Source: an uncultured Bacteroidales bacterium
GTDB lineage: Bacteria; Bacteroidota; Bacteroidia; Bacteroidales; Porphyromonadaceae
Direction of reading: 5' to 3'
Assembly (NCBI GenBank): GCA_902489445.1
Contig: CABTZX010000031.1
Span: 1-18,932, forward strand
DNA length: 18,932 nucleotides
In this document: piece after piece, positions 1 to 6,453 of the stretch
Numbering within the stretch: position 1 is the stretch's first letter
How the letters are laid out: the number at the start of each line of letters is the position of its first letter
Position numbers and translations under genes: made by a program
Notes under the pieces: model-generated
The model's database searches: none
Seen by the model: the letters and a program-made list of their open reading frames with translations, nothing else
What the model was told of the DNA's origin: nothing

Positions 1-48
1 CTCCGATTGATTCGGATTAGTTCCGATTAGCTCGGATTGATTCTGATC
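1..48. repeat. 10-bp repeat array A1 (right-arm units only, cut by window start)
   Basis: GATT recurs every 10 bases (positions 5, 15, 25, 35, then GATC at 45). The unit is GATTRRYTCN with N being C, G or T. This is the 'right-arm' form seen in the later arrays; the left arm, if present, lies outside the window. It ends with TGATC followed at once by the spacer that starts TAACCGGTA. Confidence 0.85.
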
Positions 49-102
49 TAACCGGTAGTACCCAATGCACCGCACCGCCGCCGCGCACCCGTTACCGCTT
101 TC
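49..102. repeat. Spacer S1 between 10-bp arrays (short form)
   Basis: Opens with TAACCGGTAGTACC and closes with GCACCCGTTACCGCTTT, the same two ends as S2 and S3. The middle is reduced to a CGCCGCC-rich stretch, so it is about 54 bases against 80 and 88 for the other two. GC-rich and without a credible ORF. Confidence 0.75.
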
Positions 103-210
103 ATCCGAACTTATCGGAGTTAATCCGATTAGTTCCGATTGGTTCCGATTGATTCGGATTAGTTCCGATTGATTCGGATTAGTTCCGATTAGCTCGGATT
201 AATTCTGATC
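103..210. repeat. 10-bp repeat array A2 (orientation-switching)
   Basis: Starts with two left-arm units of the form TTATCNGARY, passes through TAATCCGATT at 121-130, then continues as right-arm units RRYTCNGATT to a terminal TGATC. Left and right units are near reverse complements around the shared TCNGA core. About 11 units, all at an exact 10-base step. Confidence 0.85.
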
Positions 211-290
211 TAACCGGTAATACCAAATGCCCCGCACTGACGCGTACCGTCGCTTGACGCAACTGCACACCGAGCACCCGATACCGCTTT
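211..290. repeat. Spacer S2 between 10-bp arrays
   Basis: Opens TAACCGGTAATACCAAATGC and closes GCACCCGATACCGCTTT. The middle (GACGCGTACCGTCGCTTGAC and following) aligns with S3 with scattered substitutions. The step from the AACCGGTA of S1 (50) to that of S2 (212) is 162 bases, and from S2 to S3 (381) is 169 bases, so spacer plus array make a larger repeat unit. Confidence 0.75.
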
Positions 291-379
291 TATCCGAACT
301 TATCAGAGCTTATCGGAACTTATCAGAGTTTATCTGAATTAATCCGATTAATTCCGATTGGCTCTGATTGATTCCGATC
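291..379. repeat. 10-bp repeat array A3 (orientation-switching)
   Basis: Five left-arm units (TATCNGARYT step 10), the switch at AATCCGATTA (341-350), then three right-arm units ending TTCCGATC. Same architecture and same terminal GATC-TAACCGG junction as A1 and A2. Confidence 0.85.
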
Positions 380-467
380 TAACCGGTAATACCAAATGCC
401 CCGCACAGACGCGGACCGTCACTTAACGCAACCGCGTACCACACAGCCGCGCACCCGATACCGCTTT
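380..467. repeat. Spacer S3 between 10-bp arrays (longest form)
   Basis: Same ends as S2, with an extra stretch around 431-450 (CGTACCACACAGCC). A 60-codon plus-strand ORF begins in this spacer, but its second half is only translated 10-bp repeats, so I do not call it a gene. Confidence 0.75.
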
Positions 468-666
468 TATCCGAACTTATCAGAGCTTATCCGAACTTAT
501 CGGAGTTTATCCGAATTTATCGGAATTAATCCGATTGGCTCTGATTGGCTCGGATTGGTTCCGATTAGTTCTGATTAATTCTGATTGGTTCCGATTAATT
601 CTGATTGGTTCTGATTGGTTCTGATTAATTCTGATTGGTTCTGATTGATTCGGATAAGCTCTGATT
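468..666. repeat. 10-bp repeat array A4, longest upstream array
   Basis: About 20 units. Six left-arm units (TATCNGARY) lead to AATTAATCCGATTGG near 525-538, then about 14 right-arm units, most with TCTGATT, run to 666. Because 30 bases is three units and no unit makes a stop codon, both strands stay open and read as NQSEPIR-type peptide repeats; that is a by-product of the period, not evidence of coding. It ends 86 bases before the ATG of the four-helix-bundle gene. Confidence 0.9.
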
Positions 667-752
667 CCCTTTACCAAGCAATATTTCCCCATAATTCTGC
701 TTAATCTCTCCTAAATAGCTACCTTTACTCGCAGTTAGTATTGGATGAATCT

Positions 753-1307
753 ATGGCGCACACTTTCCTCCCCGGCTATGGCGATTACAAGCAATTGCGT
801 GTGTATCAGGTGACGGAAGCTATTTACGACCTTACTTATCATTTTGCCCACCGCTATTTGGCTTCAAGCGACCGTACGATGGATCAGATGATTCAGGCGG
901 CCCGTTCGGGCAAACAGAATATCGTTGAGGGTAATTTGGCATCCAGTACTTCTTCAGAAACGGAAATCAAACTGACCAATGTAGCTCGCGCCAGCCTCGG
1001 TGAGCTGCTCCTTGATTATCAGGACTACATACGCGTGCGCGCCCTTCCGCTATGGGATGACGCACATCCGCGTTACGAGGGCGTGCGCCGATATGCGCGC
1101 AGCGATGCATTTATCACGGAGCATAATGAACTTTTTGCCAAAATGAACGACGAAGAACTGTGCAATTTGGCCATCACGCTGATCCATCAGGCGGATTGTA
1201 TGTTGGCGCGTCTGATGCTACACCAGCAAGAGCGCTTCGCGAAAGAGGGCGGCATCCGTGAGCGGATGAGCAACGTGCGCCGTGCAGCGCGCAGGGAAAA
1301 CAGTTAG
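753..1307 (+). CDS. Four-helix-bundle protein, 23S rRNA intervening-sequence (IVP)/'suffix' type
   Basis: A 184-residue protein that I place in the four-helix-bundle superfamily (23S rRNA intervening-sequence protein, relatives of the Avd protein of diversity-generating retroelements), in the Bacteroidetes subgroup with a C-terminal suffix. Visible family features, from the chosen start: KQLRVYQVTEAIYDLTYHFA helix near residues 13-32, then QMIQAARSGKQNIVEGN (about 45-61), EIKLTNVARASLGELLLDYQDY (about 70-91), and a basic C-terminal tail. I start at ATG 753; the frame is open from a TTG at 741 but that adds only four residues. No Shine-Dalgarno is seen, as is usual in this phylum. It is the only plus-strand gene in the window, and repeat arrays lie 86 bases before and 3 bases after it. 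The molecular function of this subgroup is not known to me; no reverse transcriptase or 23S rRNA is nearby. Confidence 0.85.
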   Translation: MAHTFLPGYGDYKQLRVYQVTEAIYDLTYHFAHRYLASSDRTMDQMIQAARSGKQNIVEGNLASSTSSETEIKLTNVARASLGELLLDYQDYIRVRALPLWDDAHPRYEGVRRYARSDAFITEHNELFAKMNDEELCNLAITLIHQADCMLARLMLHQQERFAKEGGIRERMSNVRRAARRENS

Positions 1308-1310
1308 CTT

Positions 1311-1498
1311 ACGGATAGTTTATCAGAATTTATCGGAGTTTATCGGAACTTATCAGAGTTTATCGGAACTTATCAGAGTTTATCGGAACTTATCAGAGTT
1401 TATCGGAACTAATCCGATTGATTCTGATTAGTTCTGATTAGTTCTGATTAGCTCGGATTGATTCCGATTAATTCGGATTGGCTCGGATTGGTTTCGAT
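1311..1498. repeat. 10-bp repeat array A5, starts 3 bases after the four-helix-bundle gene
   Basis: About ten left-arm units (TATCRGARYT, mostly alternating CGGAACT and CAGAGTT), the switch at CTAATCCGATTG (1409-1420), then about nine right-arm units to GTTTCGAT. The two arms are nearly equal in length. Folding at the switch pairs AATC with GATT and continues outward with Watson-Crick pairs, G-T wobbles and a T-T mismatch once per 10 bases. Confidence 0.9.
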
Positions 1499-1518
1499 GC
1501 ATTTGGTTATTGCTGTCA

Positions 1519-1606
1519 AAAGGTATATAGGTTTCAGGCGATAGGTATATAGGTATCAAAGAAAAGGTATATACGTTTCGGCGGAAACGTATATACCTTT
1601 TATCGG
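1519..1606. repeat. 22-bp x 4 palindromic array R1
   Basis: Exactly four 22-base units starting at 1519, 1541, 1563 and 1585. Each has an imperfect 18-base palindrome of the type AAAGGTATATAGGTTTC and a variable 4-base linker (GGCG, AAGA, GCGG, TCGG). The last unit begins AAACGTATATACC, so half-sites vary while spacing does not. It lies only 20 bases after array A5, between the four-helix-bundle gene and the end of kbl. Confidence 0.9.
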
Positions 1607-1607
1607 G

Positions 1608-1657
1608 GCTTCTCCTACGTAGTTAGGGGGAGAAGCAGTAGGTTCGCTCTGCGAGCG
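1608..1657 (-). terminator. Two hairpins just downstream of kbl, possible terminator without a U-tract
   Basis: GCTTCTCC (1608-1615) pairs perfectly with GGAGAAGC (1629-1636), and CGCTC (1645-1649) with GAGCG (1653-1657). They lie right after the kbl stop codon in the direction of kbl transcription. Neither is followed by a run of T on the minus strand, so an intrinsic terminator is only a guess; they may also be 3'-end stabilising hairpins. Confidence 0.35.
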
Positions 1658-1662
1658 GTAGG

Positions 1663-2853
1663 TTACTTCAGCACACCCAGCTCCTTACCCACCTTTATGA
1701 AGGCGTTGATGCAGCGATCGAGATGTTCCTTTTCGTGACCGGCAGAGAGCTGTACGCGGATACGCGCTTCGCCCTTGGGCACAACGGGGTAGTAGAAACC
1801 GGTTACATAAATACCTTCTTCCAGCAGTTTAGCGGCATACTTCTGCGATAGAGGTGCATCGTACAGCATCACGGCGCAGATAGCGCTCTGGGTAGGCTTA
1901 ATATCAAATCCGGCGGCAAGCATCTTATCGCGGAAGTAGTTCACGTTCTGCATCAGCTTATCGTGGCGCGAGTGGTCTTCTTCCAGCATTTTGAATAGTT
2001 CGAGTCCGGCACCCACCACTGCGGGAGGTAGCGAGTTGCTGAACAGATAGGGGCGTGAACGCTGGCGCAGGATATCGATGATTTCCTTCGGTCCGGCGGT
2101 AAAGCCGCCAACGGCACCGCCAAAAGCCTTGCCGAGCGTTCCGGTGTGTATATCGATCTTATCCATGCAATTGAACTGTTCGCCTACCCCTCTGCCGGTG
2201 GGGCCAACTACGCCTGCGGAGTGGCATTCGTCCACCATCACGAGGGCTTCGTACTTATCCGCCAAAGCGCATATTTTATCCATCGGGGCTACATTACCAT
2301 CCATGGAGAAAACACCGTCGGTGGCAATGATGCGGAAGCGTTGTGCCTGAGCTTCCTGTAGGCACTTTTCCAGCTCTTCCATATTGGCGTTGGCATAGCG
2401 GTAGCGTTTTGCCTTGCAGAGGCGCACTCCGTCGATGATGGAAGCGTGGTTGAGCGAGTCGCTAATAATAGCATCATCCGGCCCGAAGAGCGGCTCAAAA
2501 ACGCCCCCGTTGGCATCGAAGCAAGCGGCGTAGAGGATGGCGTCCTCCGTTTGGAAGTAATGAGCGATGGCGGCTTCCAATTCCTTGTGGATATCCTGCG
2601 TACCGCAGATGAAGCGTACGCTGCTCATTCCGTATCCGTGGCTGTCCATAGCGCGCTTAGCGGCATCGATAAGGCGTTGATTATCAGCCAGCCCCAAGTA
2701 GTTGTTGGCGCAGAAGTTGATCACTTCCTTGCCGGGCTTTACTTTAATGGCGGCACGCTGAGGCGTGGTGATAATGCGCTCCTCCTTATACAGGCCGTCC
2801 TGTTTGATTTGATCTATTTCCTTTGCGAGGAAAGACTTCATCGATTTGAACAT
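1663..2853 (-). CDS. kbl: Glycine C-acetyltransferase (2-amino-3-ketobutyrate CoA ligase)
   Basis: PLP-dependent alpha-oxoamine synthase that in the threonine pathway cleaves 2-amino-3-ketobutyrate with CoA to glycine and acetyl-CoA. The 396 residues match the usual length of about 398. The chain follows E. coli Kbl closely: KEERIIT near residue 24, FCANNYLGL (47-55), SVRFICGTQDIHKELE (78-93), NHASIIDGVRLCKAKRYRY (135-153), DGVFSMDG (179-186), the PLP-contacting aspartate of VMVDECH (D208) and the Schiff-base lysine in TGTLGKAFGG (K242). That likeness separates it from the related BioF and serine palmitoyltransferase, though the latter cannot be excluded by motif alone. ATG 2853 is used; a second Met at residue 5 is equally possible. 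It follows the DUF5606 gene by 31 bases, so the two are probably co-transcribed. No threonine dehydrogenase gene is present in the window. Confidence 0.93.
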   Translation of the reverse strand: MFKSMKSFLAKEIDQIKQDGLYKEERIITTPQRAAIKVKPGKEVINFCANNYLGLADNQRLIDAAKRAMDSHGYGMSSVRFICGTQDIHKELEAAIAHYFQTEDAILYAACFDANGGVFEPLFGPDDAIISDSLNHASIIDGVRLCKAKRYRYANANMEELEKCLQEAQAQRFRIIATDGVFSMDGNVAPMDKICALADKYEALVMVDECHSAGVVGPTGRGVGEQFNCMDKIDIHTGTLGKAFGGAVGGFTAGPKEIIDILRQRSRPYLFSNSLPPAVVGAGLELFKMLEEDHSRHDKLMQNVNYFRDKMLAAGFDIKPTQSAICAVMLYDAPLSQKYAAKLLEEGIYVTGFYYPVVPKGEARIRVQLSAGHEKEHLDRCINAFIKVGKELGVLK

Positions 2854-2884
2854 ATCTATGAACTGTGATTAAATGAATGATTCG

Positions 2885-3349
2885 TTATTTTTTGGAGGCG
2901 GAATCGTCCGTAGATTCGGGCGCCGGCTCCGTTTGTTCGGCATCTTTCTCTTCGATGCGGGCGAATTTATCGAAGCCGCTTTCCACAAGCAGGTTGTACC
3001 ATTGGAACAGCTTCTTTACATCGGTGGGATAAACGCGCTCGCGGTCGTAAGCGGGAAGCACTTCGTCCATCAGCGCGTACAGCTCTTCTTTTCCGCCCTT
3101 AGTGAGCCGCGGATCGGTAACTTTATTACCGCTGAAGTGTGCATACACTTTGTCCAACACTTCGCCCAACGGCATTTCGCCCTCTTTGGTATAGATGGCG
3201 ATTTCCTGCAAGCTGACTACTTTGTCGGTGGCATGTACGGGAAAGCGTTTTTTATCCGTGAGCGACTCCACGATAAACGCATGGTTACTTTGCGACAAAA
3301 GGCGGTAAAGCCCCGGTTTGCCCGATACGGAAAGTATCTTTCTTAGCAT
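2885..3349 (-). CDS. DUF5606 family protein
   Basis: A 154-residue soluble protein of the Bacteroidetes-restricted DUF5606 family. The N-terminal signature is clear: KILSVSGKPGLYRLLSQS (4-21), then IVESLTDKKRFPVHATDKV (26-44), VSLQEIAIYT and a PLGEVLDKVY segment near 60-69. The middle contains a DxxRVYPTDVKKLFQWYNLL stretch (about 102-120). The last 25 residues are acidic, serine-rich and likely disordered. No signal peptide or membrane segment. No biochemical role is known to me. It stands directly before kbl, 31 bases apart, and after a 130-base gap from the transglycosylase gene that holds a possible promoter at 3424-3431. Confidence 0.85.
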   Translation of the reverse strand: MLRKILSVSGKPGLYRLLSQSNHAFIVESLTDKKRFPVHATDKVVSLQEIAIYTKEGEMPLGEVLDKVYAHFSGNKVTDPRLTKGGKEELYALMDEVLPAYDRERVYPTDVKKLFQWYNLLVESGFDKFARIEEKDAEQTEPAPESTDDSASKK

Positions 3350-3423
3350 AAGAATGTTTCTCTATTACTCTGTTTTACAAAATCCTTGCGTAACGCTCCC
3401 ACATCGGGGGCGCCACGCAACGG

Positions 3424-3431
3424 CAAATATA
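3424..3431 (-). promoter_or_regulatory. Possible -7 element (TATATTTG) for DUF5606-kbl
   Basis: On the minus strand this reads TATATTTG, matching the Bacteroidetes -7 consensus TAnnTTTG, 75 bases before the DUF5606 start. No TTG is seen at the -33 distance, and an 8-base motif with two free positions is expected a few times by chance in 19 kb, so support is weak. Confidence 0.3.
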
Positions 3432-3479
3432 GCTATTTTTTGCCGCCCCGAGGCGCTTTCGTCGCCCTGCGGGAGGGGA

Positions 3480-4745
3480 TCAACTTGCTTCAGGGATGGC
3501 AAGCTCCTTGCCGGGAATAAGCTTGTACTTGACGCTTTTAATCTCATTTGCCTTCATTAGTGCCGTAAGGCTCACGTTGTGCCTGCGTGCTATGGAGGAA
3601 AGCGTATCGCCGCGCTTTACCGTATAACTGCGATTTGGATTGGTAGATACGGTTTCCACTTGGCTCAGGATCGGTTTTTTGCCGTTGCAGGGCGTATCCC
3701 CCTCGGAAGCGGAATCAAGCACTCCGGAGCTTTCTAAGCGCGAAATAGCGGCAATGGGTAGCGTAACCGCGTAGGAGCGTATATGCCCCGGCACAAAATT
3801 ACCCTTGAATTGCGGATTTATGCTGCGGAAAAGCGCTTCGCTCACCTCGGCGCCTTGCGCCAAAGAAGCGATGGAGTAGCGGCCGTTGATCTGTAGCGTA
3901 TCCACATCGGTAGGTAGGGATATATCGTTCTGTTGCAGATTGTACTCGTTATGGTAGTGCATTACGTAAAAAGCGCCTACAAAGAGTGGCACATAGTCAC
4001 GCGTTTGCCGTGGCAGAAAATCGTATATATTGCGGAATGTGCATCTGCCTCCGCTGCGGCGGATCGCTTTGTTTACGTTGCCGATACCGCAGTTGTAGGC
4101 GGCAATTACCATTAGCCAATCGCCATACACACGGTAAAGATCCTTCAAATGACGCGCTGCCGCTACGGTACTTTTACGCGGATCGAGCCGTTCGTCCACT
4201 AAACTGTTCACCTCCAAGCCGTACGCTTTGGCGGTAGGCAGCATAAATTGCCATAATCCTTTTGCTCCTGAGCCGGAGGAGGCAGATGGATCCAAGCCGG
4301 ATTCAATAAGCGCCAAATACTTCAGCTCGGTAGGAATGTCGTATTCGTCAAAGGTGCTTTCGATAATGGGAAAGTAATAATTGGCAAGAGAAAGCATCGA
4401 AGGGATCATACGCTTCTTCTGTTTGAGAAAAAGCTCTATACCTTTTCGTGTAGTGGCATCGTAAGCCACGTCAATTTCAGTGGGTAGTTGGGCAAGACGG
4501 AGGGCTACATTGTTCGCATCGGATGCCGCATTGTAGCCGCCGGGAGCATCCTGTGGCGGAACGGCTGAATAGGTACGGTATTGACTACGTATCAGTTCCA
4601 CCGCATCCGCTTCCAATTGTGCGGGAACTTTTATCTGGCTACTCTGCTGTAAATAGGTAGCTGTTTGGCTTTTCAACGCTACCGTTGTGCCTAAAAGGGC
4701 GAGTAGCGTAAGTATAGATGATCGTAAAAATGATGAGATCTGCAT
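3480..4745 (-). CDS. Lytic murein transglycosylase, MltD-like, with C-terminal LysM
   Basis: Periplasmic or envelope-bound enzyme that cleaves the MurNAc-GlcNAc glycan bond of peptidoglycan with formation of a 1,6-anhydro product. Residues 1-27 form a signal peptide (hydrophobic ILTLLALLGTTVA). The SLT domain runs from about 125 to 255; the catalytic glutamate is E148 in LALIESGLDP, followed by GAKGLWQFMLPTAKAYGL (160-177) and the AAYNCGIGNV motif (215-224). A LysM peptidoglycan-binding domain is at about 373-417 (SYTVKRGDTLSSIARRHNVS), and a weaker LysM-like segment lies near 288-330. Its ATG overlaps the stop of the DUF5683 gene by one base (TAATG), so it is translationally coupled as the last gene of the parAB operon. 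No lipobox is present, unlike E. coli MltD. Confidence 0.92.
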   Translation of the reverse strand: MQISSFLRSSILTLLALLGTTVALKSQTATYLQQSSQIKVPAQLEADAVELIRSQYRTYSAVPPQDAPGGYNAASDANNVALRLAQLPTEIDVAYDATTRKGIELFLKQKKRMIPSMLSLANYYFPIIESTFDEYDIPTELKYLALIESGLDPSASSGSGAKGLWQFMLPTAKAYGLEVNSLVDERLDPRKSTVAAARHLKDLYRVYGDWLMVIAAYNCGIGNVNKAIRRSGGRCTFRNIYDFLPRQTRDYVPLFVGAFYVMHYHNEYNLQQNDISLPTDVDTLQINGRYSIASLAQGAEVSEALFRSINPQFKGNFVPGHIRSYAVTLPIAAISRLESSGVLDSASEGDTPCNGKKPILSQVETVSTNPNRSYTVKRGDTLSSIARRHNVSLTALMKANEIKSVKYKLIPGKELAIPEAS

Positions 4746-5524
4746 TAAAAGTTGAACTTACAGGTAAGCCCGATCGCTGTAGGATATGGTACCTGCGGCG
4801 AGGCAAAATGCCCTCCGTAAGCCATCGTCAGGTCGGGTGAAATATCAAAAGTAAACATCTGCGCATCCACGTAGGTATCCACAAACGATAAAAGGTACAC
4901 AACAGCGGAAATAATCAGGTAGAAGTCCCGGCTGCGTTGGTACTGCTCTGTGCCGCGCTTGAGGCGGTTTTGTATATTGCTATCCTTAACGTAATTGGCG
5001 GGATCGTCACCGGGAGGAACAAAGCTCTTCCAGGAGTCGTGCGCCAAAGGATTATCGTCCATAAAATCGCGGTATGCGGTGTGATACTCGTTGAACTGGG
5101 TTGCATTCCAGCCCACGAGATAGGAGAGTGCGCAAGCCGCCGATAGTACAATCGGCACTTTCCAGTATTTACGGTTGTACATTTGCCCACCTCCGGGGAT
5201 TACAGCGCATAAAAGCGCAATAGTGGAGTTGGGGACAAACGGCTTGTGTAGCGCTACTTTTACGGCATCTACCGGTGCTTTTGCCGGAGGAAGCGTATCG
5301 GTAACGGAATGGGTGGTATCCGTTGCGGCAAGCAAAGGGACAGAGCGCGCCGAATCGCCCTTGATTACGGGGAGCGGTTTATCGGTGTGCAGCGAATCGC
5401 CTGCCGATATGGGGAGCCAAACGGGATAAAACGCCCAAGCCCCTATGGGGCAAAGCCACAAAAGCAGGCAAACGGTTGCCCGGCTTACAGTATGCTTTGT
5501 AAGTGCTTTATCCAACAAGCTCAT
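4745..5524 (-). CDS. DUF5683 membrane protein
   Basis: A 259-residue membrane protein of the Bacteroidetes family DUF5683. Hydrophobic segments lie at about 16-32 (signal peptide or first helix), 100-112, 123-140 and 201-217. The family hallmark is at 104-122: LLCAVIPGGGQMYNRKYWK, a proline-glycine turn followed by YNRxYWK. The region between 33 and 95 is a proline- and threonine-rich linker, and 145-198 is a polar loop rich in charged residues. The gene starts 18 bases after parB and shares one base with the transglycosylase gene. The parA-parB-DUF5683-transglycosylase order is common in the phylum, which suggests a link between segregation and envelope growth, but no molecular function is established to my knowledge. 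Confidence 0.85.
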   Translation of the reverse strand: MSLLDKALTKHTVSRATVCLLLWLCPIGAWAFYPVWLPISAGDSLHTDKPLPVIKGDSARSVPLLAATDTTHSVTDTLPPAKAPVDAVKVALHKPFVPNSTIALLCAVIPGGGQMYNRKYWKVPIVLSAACALSYLVGWNATQFNEYHTAYRDFMDDNPLAHDSWKSFVPPGDDPANYVKDSNIQNRLKRGTEQYQRSRDFYLIISAVVYLLSFVDTYVDAQMFTFDISPDLTMAYGGHFASPQVPYPTAIGLTCKFNF

Positions 5525-5542
5525 AGTAACGGATAGATGCCT

Positions 5543-6418
5543 TTAGCGGGCACTATCTTCAATTTGCTGAATAATGTACATCAACTCCTCTTCAGAGTTG
5601 AAACGTATGGTTAGTTTTCCCTTACCGGTTGCCGTAGCGGATAGGGATACGGACGTATTAAAATGCTTGGAGAGCTGCTTGCTCAGCGCTTCGTATTCGT
5701 CGTTGCTGTAGAAGCGTCCCTTGGTTTTGGCACGTTTCTTGGGATCTTTGCCCTGTTCCAAGTATTCGCGACACCGTTTTTCCAATTCGCGCACACTGAG
5801 GTGCTGGTCGAGCGCTTCGGTATACAGAGCGAGCTGCTCCTCCGGTTCCGGCAACGAGAGTAGCGTGCGTGCATGCCCCATATCGATCTTTTTCTCCGTA
5901 AGGCCCAACTGAATTTCAGCCGGCAGGCGGAGCAGACGCAAATAGTTGCTGATGGTGGCGCGGTTCTTACCGATGCGCGTGCTGAGCGTTTCCTGCGTCA
6001 TTTCGGTCATATCCAGCAGTTTGCGGTAAGCGAGTGCTATTTCGATGGCATTCAGGTCCTCACGCTGAATATTTTCGATTAGAGCCATTTCCATCATCTC
6101 CTCATCGGCGGCTGTTTTTATGTACGCCGGTATGGTGGCAAGGCCGGCTTGCTGTGAGGCGCGCCAGCGTCGTTCGCCGGAGATAATGGTATAGTCGTTA
6201 TCGGCATTTTTACGTACCGTAATGGGCTGCACCAAGCCTATGGAGCGTATGGAGGCAGCCAATTCGGCAAGCGCCTCGGCGTCGAACGTGCGTCGGGGTT
6301 GCTCCGGGTTGGCATGCACATAGTCAATCGGCAGCTCATTAATGGACGAACTGCCCGTGGCATCGCTCATCAGCGCGCCCAAGCCGCGTCCCAATACATT
6401 ATGATCCCGTTTACTCAT
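5543..6418 (-). CDS. parB: Chromosome-partitioning protein ParB
   Basis: ParB/Spo0J CTPase clamp that loads at parS sites and spreads, recruiting ParA and SMC for origin segregation. The 291 residues fit the chromosomal family. Order: N-terminal basic GRGLGALM tag (10-17) typical of Spo0J; CTP-binding domain with NPEQPRRTF (37-45), SIRSIGLVQPITVR (56-69), the catalytic GERRWR box (81-86) and ENIQREDLN (115-123); the parS-binding helix-turn-helix around 141-165 (STRIGKNRATISNYLRLL); then a basic linker and a short C-terminal dimerisation domain. It begins 35 bases after parA. A parS match (TGTTTCACGTGAAACA type) was looked for by eye and not found in the window. Confidence 0.95.
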   Translation of the reverse strand: MSKRDHNVLGRGLGALMSDATGSSSINELPIDYVHANPEQPRRTFDAEALAELAASIRSIGLVQPITVRKNADNDYTIISGERRWRASQQAGLATIPAYIKTAADEEMMEMALIENIQREDLNAIEIALAYRKLLDMTEMTQETLSTRIGKNRATISNYLRLLRLPAEIQLGLTEKKIDMGHARTLLSLPEPEEQLALYTEALDQHLSVRELEKRCREYLEQGKDPKKRAKTKGRFYSNDEYEALSKQLSKHFNTSVSLSATATGKGKLTIRFNSEEELMYIIQQIEDSAR

Positions 6419-6453
6419 GATACTTTCTATAATGCAAAAATGATGCCGTTCGG

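Noticed and set aside
1..666. CRISPR array made of repeats and spacers
   Set aside because: Units are 10 bases at a fixed step with no unique spacers between them, the three larger spacers are related to each other, and no cas gene is in the window.
507..692. Minus-strand ORF reading as NQSEPIR-type repeats, and the plus-strand ORF at 396-578
   Set aside because: Both are translations of the 10-bp array; 30 bases equals three units, so the frame stays open for composition reasons. No start context, no unique domain.
753..1307. Diversity-generating retroelement with the four-helix-bundle protein as Avd
   Set aside because: No reverse transcriptase and no template/variable repeat pair with adenine-specific differences could be seen in the window.
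753..1307. Intervening sequence within a 23S rRNA gene
   Set aside because: The protein family can occur there, but the flanks are repeat arrays and no rRNA sequence is present.
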